Source: Pontimonas sp964350865 (GTDB lineage Bacteria > Actinomycetota > Actinomycetes > Actinomycetales > Microbacteriaceae). Taken from it: a stretch of DNA of 64,000 bases. Location of the stretch: NCBI GenBank assembly GCA_964350865.1, contig CAYGLJ010000002.1, positions 1 through 64,000 on the forward strand, given 5' to 3'. Below the pieces are notes generated by a model. The model saw only the letters and a program-made list of their open reading frames with translations. It was not told the DNA's origin and did no database searches. How positions within the stretch are numbered: the first letter of the stretch is position 1; every line of letters starts with the position of its first letter. The position numbers and the translations under genes are program-made. Positions 60,408-64,000 of the stretch are shown piece after piece.

Positions 60408-61142
60408 CTCTGCCTTTTTTGAGCGGTGAGTTTGGTGTCGGTTCGTGGACGCGGGCCAGATGATGGGCCAGGACTGCGCTGTGGCGTGAGCCAGAAGTGT
60501 GTGATCGGGATTAACGGCAACGGGGTGACCCACGCTCTCCAGGAGCGGAATGTCGGCTGCCGAGTCTGAATAGGCATAGCAGTGTGCGAGGTCGACGTTG
60601 GCTTCCCTCGCGTGCTGGATGGCGGCCTGCGCCTTGAGTGGCCCGTGGAGCAACTCGCCATCGATTTCCCCTGTGAAGGCCCCGTCTTTTTCTTCTAGCG
60701 TTGTGCCAATGGCTCCTGTGAGGGTGAGGTCTCGTGCCATCACGGAGGCAAGCCCTTGGGGGCTTGCCGTGAGCAACCAGATTTCGTGCCCCTGTGATTT
60801 GTGATCGTTGATGCGCTCCATCATTTCGGGGAACACCTTGGGAGCTATGGATCTCCGCCACGCGCTCTCCGCTACTTTCTCGAAGTCCGTCACTTGATGA
60901 CCGGCGACCAGAGCCTGGGCACGTTCCCTCGTCGATTTCACCCGCTTCGTTGTCTCACCCTTGCGGATGAAGTAGCGCTGCTGGAAAAGAGCAGGAATCA
61001 CGTGGTGCCATTTGATAAATCCTGACTTCCACGCCTCGATACCGAACATATAGATGGTCGCGCCTTTGACGAGCGTGTTGTCCACGTCAACGAACACCAA
61101 GACAGGAGTCGAGCCGGTCGAGGATTGCCTGGGGGGAGTCAT
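60390..61142 (-). CDS. HAD-IB family hydrolase
   Basis: 250 residues. HAD motif I FVDVDNTLVKG near residue 17, motif II LLTASPQGLASVMA near 125 and motif III YSDSAADIPLLESVG near 195; the cap between I and II is the SerB-like helical type. Phosphatases of this group act on phosphoserine or phospholipid-related substrates; substrate not known. Its C-terminus lies in the terminator stem of bS22. Divergent from the glutaredoxin-like gene. Confidence 0.85.
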   Translation of the reverse strand: MTPPRQSSTGSTPVLVFVDVDNTLVKGATIYMFGIEAWKSGFIKWHHVIPALFQQRYFIRKGETTKRVKSTRERAQALVAGHQVTDFEKVAESAWRRSIAPKVFPEMMERINDHKSQGHEIWLLTASPQGLASVMARDLTLTGAIGTTLEEKDGAFTGEIDGELLHGPLKAQAAIQHAREANVDLAHCYAYSDSAADIPLLESVGHPVAVNPDHTLLAHATAQSWPIIWPASTNRHQTHRSKKAEKNAGH

Positions 61143-61150
61143 GGTGTCTC

Positions 61151-61166
61151 AGCATAGGCTTTTGCC
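61151..61166. promoter_or_regulatory. Shared -10 region of the HAD and glutaredoxin-like genes
   Basis: Plus strand TAGGCT (61155-61160) is six bases before ATG 61167; minus strand TATGCT (61156-61151) is eight bases before ATG 61142. The two hexamers share two bases. Start codons are only 25 bases apart. Confidence 0.45.
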
Positions 61167-61445
61167 ATGGGAAGTGTTCGGGTCACCGTCATCGGCAGGG
61201 AAGCATGCCACCTCTGTGATGACGCCACGGACCTCATTGAGTCGGTTCTCCACGATTTCCAGAACGTCACGCTCGAGAAGCGGCTCGTGGAGGAGAGTCC
61301 AGAGTGGCTCGAGTTTTACACCGACAAGGTCCCGGTCATTTTGATCGAGGGCGTCGAGCACGGCTATTGGCGCGTGAATGAGGAAATCTTTCGCGGGTCT
61401 CTTGTCCAGGCGGGGGCTCTTCCCCGCGAGAGGGATTCGGAGTAG
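61167..61445 (+). CDS. Glutaredoxin-like (DUF836) thioredoxin-fold protein
   Basis: 92 residues. CHLCDDA near residue 15 is the CxxC redox site of the DUF836 family, followed by the cis-Pro segment KVPVILIEGVEHGYWRV (VPVILI). Likely a cytoplasmic thiol-disulfide oxidoreductase; partners unknown. The Nudix-like gene follows by nine bases. Confidence 0.85.
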   Translation: MGSVRVTVIGREACHLCDDATDLIESVLHDFQNVTLEKRLVEESPEWLEFYTDKVPVILIEGVEHGYWRVNEEIFRGSLVQAGALPRERDSE

Positions 61446-61454
61446 AAAAGCCCT

Positions 61455-61994
61455 ATGTCGTCCACCAGAACCCCCGATCCCAATCCAGGCTGGCTTTCCG
61501 AAGAAGAGCTCGCCGAGATTCGACACCGTCTCCCGCTTCTCTACGTCGAGGCTGTTCCGGTTCGGTTAGACGGTGCCGGAAACGTCAGCGAGGTGGGCTT
61601 GCTCCTTCGTGTCTCCTCCGAGGGGGCGATTGCGCGAGCGCTGGTGGCTGGCCGCGTCATGTTCGGAGAAACAGTGCGCGACGCATTGTTTCGGCATTTG
61701 GAGAAAGACCTCGGCCCGATGGCTTTCCCCCAAATTCCCCCGACACCGCAGCCCGCACACATCGCGGAATACTTTCCTTTCCCCGGGGCCAAGTACCAAG
61801 ACTCTCGTCAGCATGCTGTTTCGCTGGTCTATGTCGTCCCGGTTACCGGGACCTGTGATCCGCGCCAAGATGCTCTCGAACTGACGTGGATGACCCCCGA
61901 GCAGGCCACCTCACACGAGGTGCTGGTTGAGATGGAGGGCGGTCGAGGCTCCTTGGTCAAGGCAGCGCTGGCGAGTGTGGGAGCTTTGCCCTAG
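61455..61994 (+). CDS. Nudix-fold DUF4916 protein with degenerate Nudix box
   Basis: 179 residues. The start NPGWLSEEELAEIRHRLPLLYVEAVPVR matches DUF4916, an actinobacterial Nudix relative. The Nudix box region GRVMFGETVRDALFRHLEKD keeps the first Gly and Glu but replaces the REUxEE core by RHLEKD, so the usual metal-binding Glu pair is lost. It may bind rather than cleave nucleotides, or use other acidic residues. Overlaps the 3' end of the convergent methyltransferase by four bases. Confidence 0.8.
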   Translation: MSSTRTPDPNPGWLSEEELAEIRHRLPLLYVEAVPVRLDGAGNVSEVGLLLRVSSEGAIARALVAGRVMFGETVRDALFRHLEKDLGPMAFPQIPPTPQPAHIAEYFPFPGAKYQDSRQHAVSLVYVVPVTGTCDPRQDALELTWMTPEQATSHEVLVEMEGGRGSLVKAALASVGALP

Positions 61995-63073
61995 CGAACA
62001 CCCCACGCCACAATGTCGCGGGCGATAACGCTCGTGCCATCCGGGGCCCTCTGCTCACGCTCCACCAGGGTGACCTTTCGTGTGGTCCAGGTCCTCGGCA
62101 TCGCTGCCATGAGTTCCTTCCTGTCAAACATGAGAGATGCGGGAGGTCGGCGAAGACCAGCGTCTAAGTCTTCGAGTGAGTGACCAACAATCACTAGCGA
62201 TCCACCGGGGGCAACTGCGTCTACAAGTTTTTTCCAGAGAACTTTCCTCTCCTCGACGGGGATGTGCACAAAGTGAGCAGTGACGAGTTCGTAGTGTTCC
62301 GGTGGGGTGGGGAGGTCGTCTCCGACAACATCGGAGGCGACCCAGCGGACAGTGCGGGGGATTCCATCCCGTGCCACCCTGGCAACTCGCTCCGCTTCGC
62401 CCCGTTGGAGCGCCGTGGGGGAAGCATCGACTGCGGTGACCTCAAAACCCTGCTCGGCGAGCCAGAGAGCATCGGCTCCTTCGCCACAACCGACCTCCAA
62501 AGCGTGGCCGGGGGTAATTGTGCTGACCGTGCTCACCAGAGTGGGGTTCACTCGCCCACTCCACATGGTGGAGCCATATCGGGATTCCCACGTGCGGGTG
62601 CTCTCGGTTTGCCATTCCGGCGCGAGGCGCTTCATCATCCGATGGCGCCACCACCAAAAGAGGCGAAAGCCAAGGCCCATGAACGGGGTGAGGAGGCCGG
62701 CATCAAAATCGAGCTCATCCTGTAACACGGTCGGGCCCACACCGGAAGGCCGAAGTGTCATCGTGTGTTGGAACCTGCTCACCTGAGCGAGAGCGCCTGT
62801 CAGGCCGCGGCCATGGTCCCGGAAGACTCGCGTCATTCCCTCAGCGCTGGTCTTCGGATTAATCTCCTGGGTCCCCAGCGGGAGAATCCCGAGCGCTTTC
62901 ACGGCGACGACGTAGGACTGCCCAGATTGGTATCGCTCGGGGAACCTCGAGGGCTGCAGAGCCCTAAACCCCAAGAACGGTTTCGACACAGCGCGAAAGA
63001 CCTCGGGGTTGTGCAGTGCGTCAAAAGCTTGGGCGACTGTGCAGGGGAGCGACACCTGGAGAGAAAACTTCAT
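61991..63073 (-). CDS. SRPBCC-domain / class I methyltransferase fusion
   Basis: 360 residues. Residues about 1-150 look like a SRPBCC (START-like) ligand-binding domain (MKFSLQVSLPCTVAQAFDALHNPEVFRAVSK). From about 160 a class I SAM methyltransferase begins: WESRYGSTMWSGRVNPTLV, SAM motif I ALEVGCGEGADALWLA near 190, VTAVDAS motif II, and DELVTAH-like ELVTAHFVHIP. Related methyltransferases are usually alone. A hydrophobic ligand captured by the first domain might be the methyl acceptor. Function unknown. Confidence 0.75.
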   Translation of the reverse strand: MKFSLQVSLPCTVAQAFDALHNPEVFRAVSKPFLGFRALQPSRFPERYQSGQSYVVAVKALGILPLGTQEINPKTSAEGMTRVFRDHGRGLTGALAQVSRFQHTMTLRPSGVGPTVLQDELDFDAGLLTPFMGLGFRLFWWWRHRMMKRLAPEWQTESTRTWESRYGSTMWSGRVNPTLVSTVSTITPGHALEVGCGEGADALWLAEQGFEVTAVDASPTALQRGEAERVARVARDGIPRTVRWVASDVVGDDLPTPPEHYELVTAHFVHIPVEERKVLWKKLVDAVAPGGSLVIVGHSLEDLDAGLRRPPASLMFDRKELMAAMPRTWTTRKVTLVEREQRAPDGTSVIARDIVAWGVR

Positions 63074-63111
63074 GGAGACCTTGTCTACATCGGGTGTTCA
63101 GAATGGCGGAC

Positions 63112-63124
63112 TACTCTGCAGACT
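63112..63124 (+). promoter_or_regulatory. Leaderless-type -10 element of the DUF427 gene
   Basis: TACTCT (63112-63117) is seven bases before ATG 63125. Confidence 0.4.
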
Positions 63125-63427
63125 ATGAGAGCACACCTAAACGGAACTGTGATTGCCGAAGCACCTGAATCTGATCTGGTGAAGATCGAAGGCAACTGGT
63201 ACTTCCCTCCCGCATCAGTGAAACGAGAGTTCCTCTCTGATAGCCCCACGGCTTACACCTGCTCGTGGAAGGGCGAATGTCACTACTACACGATTAGCGT
63301 TGATGGCCAGTCCTACCAAGACCGAGCCTTTTCCTACGATGACCTTCGGCCGGGAGCGGTTGAGCGTGTGGGAACTGATTTCTCCGGTTACGTGGCGTTC
63401 TGGAAAGAAATAACCGTCGAGGACTAG
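63125..63427 (+). CDS. DUF427 protein
   Basis: 100 residues from ATG 63125; the longer frame back to 62765 runs antisense to the methyltransferase. Start ALNGTVIAEA-like MRAHLNGTVIAEA, the central WYFPPASVKREFLS, TCSWKGECHYYTISVDG and AFSYDDLRPGAVER segments are the DUF427 pattern (a small beta-tent fold protein). Function unknown. Overlaps the SprT-like gene by four bases. Confidence 0.85.
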   Translation: MRAHLNGTVIAEAPESDLVKIEGNWYFPPASVKREFLSDSPTAYTCSWKGECHYYTISVDGQSYQDRAFSYDDLRPGAVERVGTDFSGYVAFWKEITVED

Positions 63428-63876
63428 GTCTTGGCCCGCCAGCTAATGAGGTAGCTGGTGTTGAAGCGACGGTCACACTTCGCACACGAGACTGGTTTGC
63501 CGGGTCGGCGGAAGCGAACAATCTCGTGGCCACTGGGGCACTCACCCACCCATTTCGCTCGATCATGTGCTGGCTCCACGGTGTGAGTCCGACCACCTTC
63601 GTACCCGATTCCCCGCGCAATCGCGCGCCATTTCGGACCGTGGGCAGCTCGGGGTCCGGCGAGGGCATGAGCGATTTCGTGAAGCAGAACCTGGGTGACC
63701 TCGTCGGATGTTGCCTTCTCAGTGAGGTAGCGCGAGACCGAAATGCTCTGGGTGCGATGGTCACATTGCCCGAGCCTGGTGGTCGCGCGGTCAAAACGAA
63801 AAGACCAGGTCTGAGCAATCTGGTGAACGGCGAAGAGGCGCCCGGCCTCGTGTTCCACCCACGCTTCATCTGCCAC
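63424..63876 (-). CDS. SprT-like zinc metalloprotease-fold protein
   Basis: 150 residues from GTG 63876. The zinc motif HEIAH lies in VLLHEIAHALAG near residue 66, followed by GPKWRAIARGIGYEGG; a C-terminal zinc ribbon (CPSGHEIV and CAKCDRRFNTSY) completes the SprT layout. The family includes Spartan, which digests DNA-protein crosslinks; the bacterial role is less certain. Start fixed by a leaderless-type -10. Confidence 0.87.
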   Translation of the reverse strand: MADEAWVEHEAGRLFAVHQIAQTWSFRFDRATTRLGQCDHRTQSISVSRYLTEKATSDEVTQVLLHEIAHALAGPRAAHGPKWRAIARGIGYEGGRTHTVEPAHDRAKWVGECPSGHEIVRFRRPGKPVSCAKCDRRFNTSYLISWRAKT

Positions 63877-63888
63877 GTCGACAGGCTA
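63877..63888 (-). promoter_or_regulatory. Leaderless-type -10 element of the SprT-like gene
   Basis: On the minus strand TAGCCT (63888-63883) precedes GTG 63876 by six bases. Confidence 0.45.
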
Positions 63889-63944
63889 GCGGGGGCGGCA
63901 AGGTAGCGCAGAAGTTATCCCCAGAGAGTCCTGAAAACAGGGAG

Positions 63945-63972
63945 TAGACAAATCGTTATAAACCCGTATACA
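63945..63972 (+). promoter_or_regulatory. Sigma-70-type promoter pointing out of the window
   Basis: TAGACA (63945-63950) and TATACA (63967-63972) with a 16-base spacer, in an A+T-rich stretch, would start a transcript near 63979 towards a gene beyond the end. A TTATCCCCA (63915-63923) upstream is one base off a DnaA box but stands alone. Confidence 0.45.
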
Positions 63973-64000
63973 CTAAAGGTTTGCTTCCCTGACTTCTTGT

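Noticed and set aside
63915..63923. DnaA-box-like TTATCCCCA near the end of the window
   Set aside because: It has a mismatch and stands alone; no cluster of boxes, dnaA or dnaN is in view, so an origin is not supported.

Overview
The window looks like a piece of the chromosome of an actinobacterium, most likely a small-genome member of the Microbacteriaceae or a close relative (inferred from gene content; no search was run). Supporting signs: transhydrogenase alpha split into PntAA and PntAB, DUF3180 directly after folK, a bS22 mini ribosomal protein, a ClpC1-type ClpC, a mycobacterial-type short ArgA, a DUF4916 Nudix-like protein and a lycopene-elongase-type UbiA enzyme. Genes are densely packed, many overlap by 4-8 bases, GTG starts are common, and many genes carry a TANNNT hexamer exactly 6-7 bases before the start codon, the signature of leaderless transcripts. 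I saw no insertion sequence, prophage, CRISPR array or integrated island; this is mainly housekeeping chromosome.

Layout. 1-3246: end of an unknown gene, a tiny membrane protein and the pntAA-pntAB-pntB operon. 3257-6629: YciI protein, SDR, then a UbiA lycopene elongase-type enzyme coupled to a CrtI/CrtD-type desaturase (C50 carotenoid module). 6639-6927: tRNA-Phe, tRNA-Asp and tRNA-Glu on the minus strand. 7061-20347: secreted M23 peptidase, ppa, and the long actinobacterial housekeeping run tilS-hpt-ftsH-folE-folP-folB-folK-DUF3180-two bPH2 proteins-DUF2520-panC-lysS. 20344-24241: two tiny membrane proteins and a pirin on the minus strand, and clpC. 24258-28550: ArgA-like acetyltransferase, anchored protein, radA, tRNA-Ser(CGA), trhO, VIT-family transporter.

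28861-36812: unknown anchored protein, aldo/keto reductase, DUF4864 lipoprotein, MMPL transporter coupled to a dimethylargininase, saccharopine dehydrogenase-like protein, quinone oxidoreductase. 36856-43630: a complete PTS on the minus strand: fruK-like kinase, DeoR regulator, mannitol-type IIC, IIB, IIA, a zinc MDR dehydrogenase, HPr and Enzyme I. The whole phosphate chain from PEP to sugar is encoded together. 43806-47567: pstSCAB phosphate transporter behind a PhoP-type box. 47600-49749: kynureninase and tryptophan 2,3-dioxygenase. 49746-53520: DUF4395 protein behind a CsoR/CstR-like operator, pseudouridine catabolism genes psuG-psuK, photolyase.

53732-64000: orphan winged-helix regulator, upp, tadA, small membrane/unknown proteins, proC, TrkH/TrkA potassium uptake, ArsR regulator, excisionase-like HTH protein, bS22, HAD hydrolase, glutaredoxin-like protein, DUF4916, a SRPBCC-methyltransferase fusion, DUF427 and a SprT-like protein. 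The most interesting signals are regulatory: the leaderless start pattern, three divergent gene pairs whose opposing -10 hexamers overlap, the operator nested in the DUF4395 promoter, a ladder of repeats before the PTS regulator, and an 18-bp hairpin inside the IIA gene. No clearly novel multi-gene system is visible.
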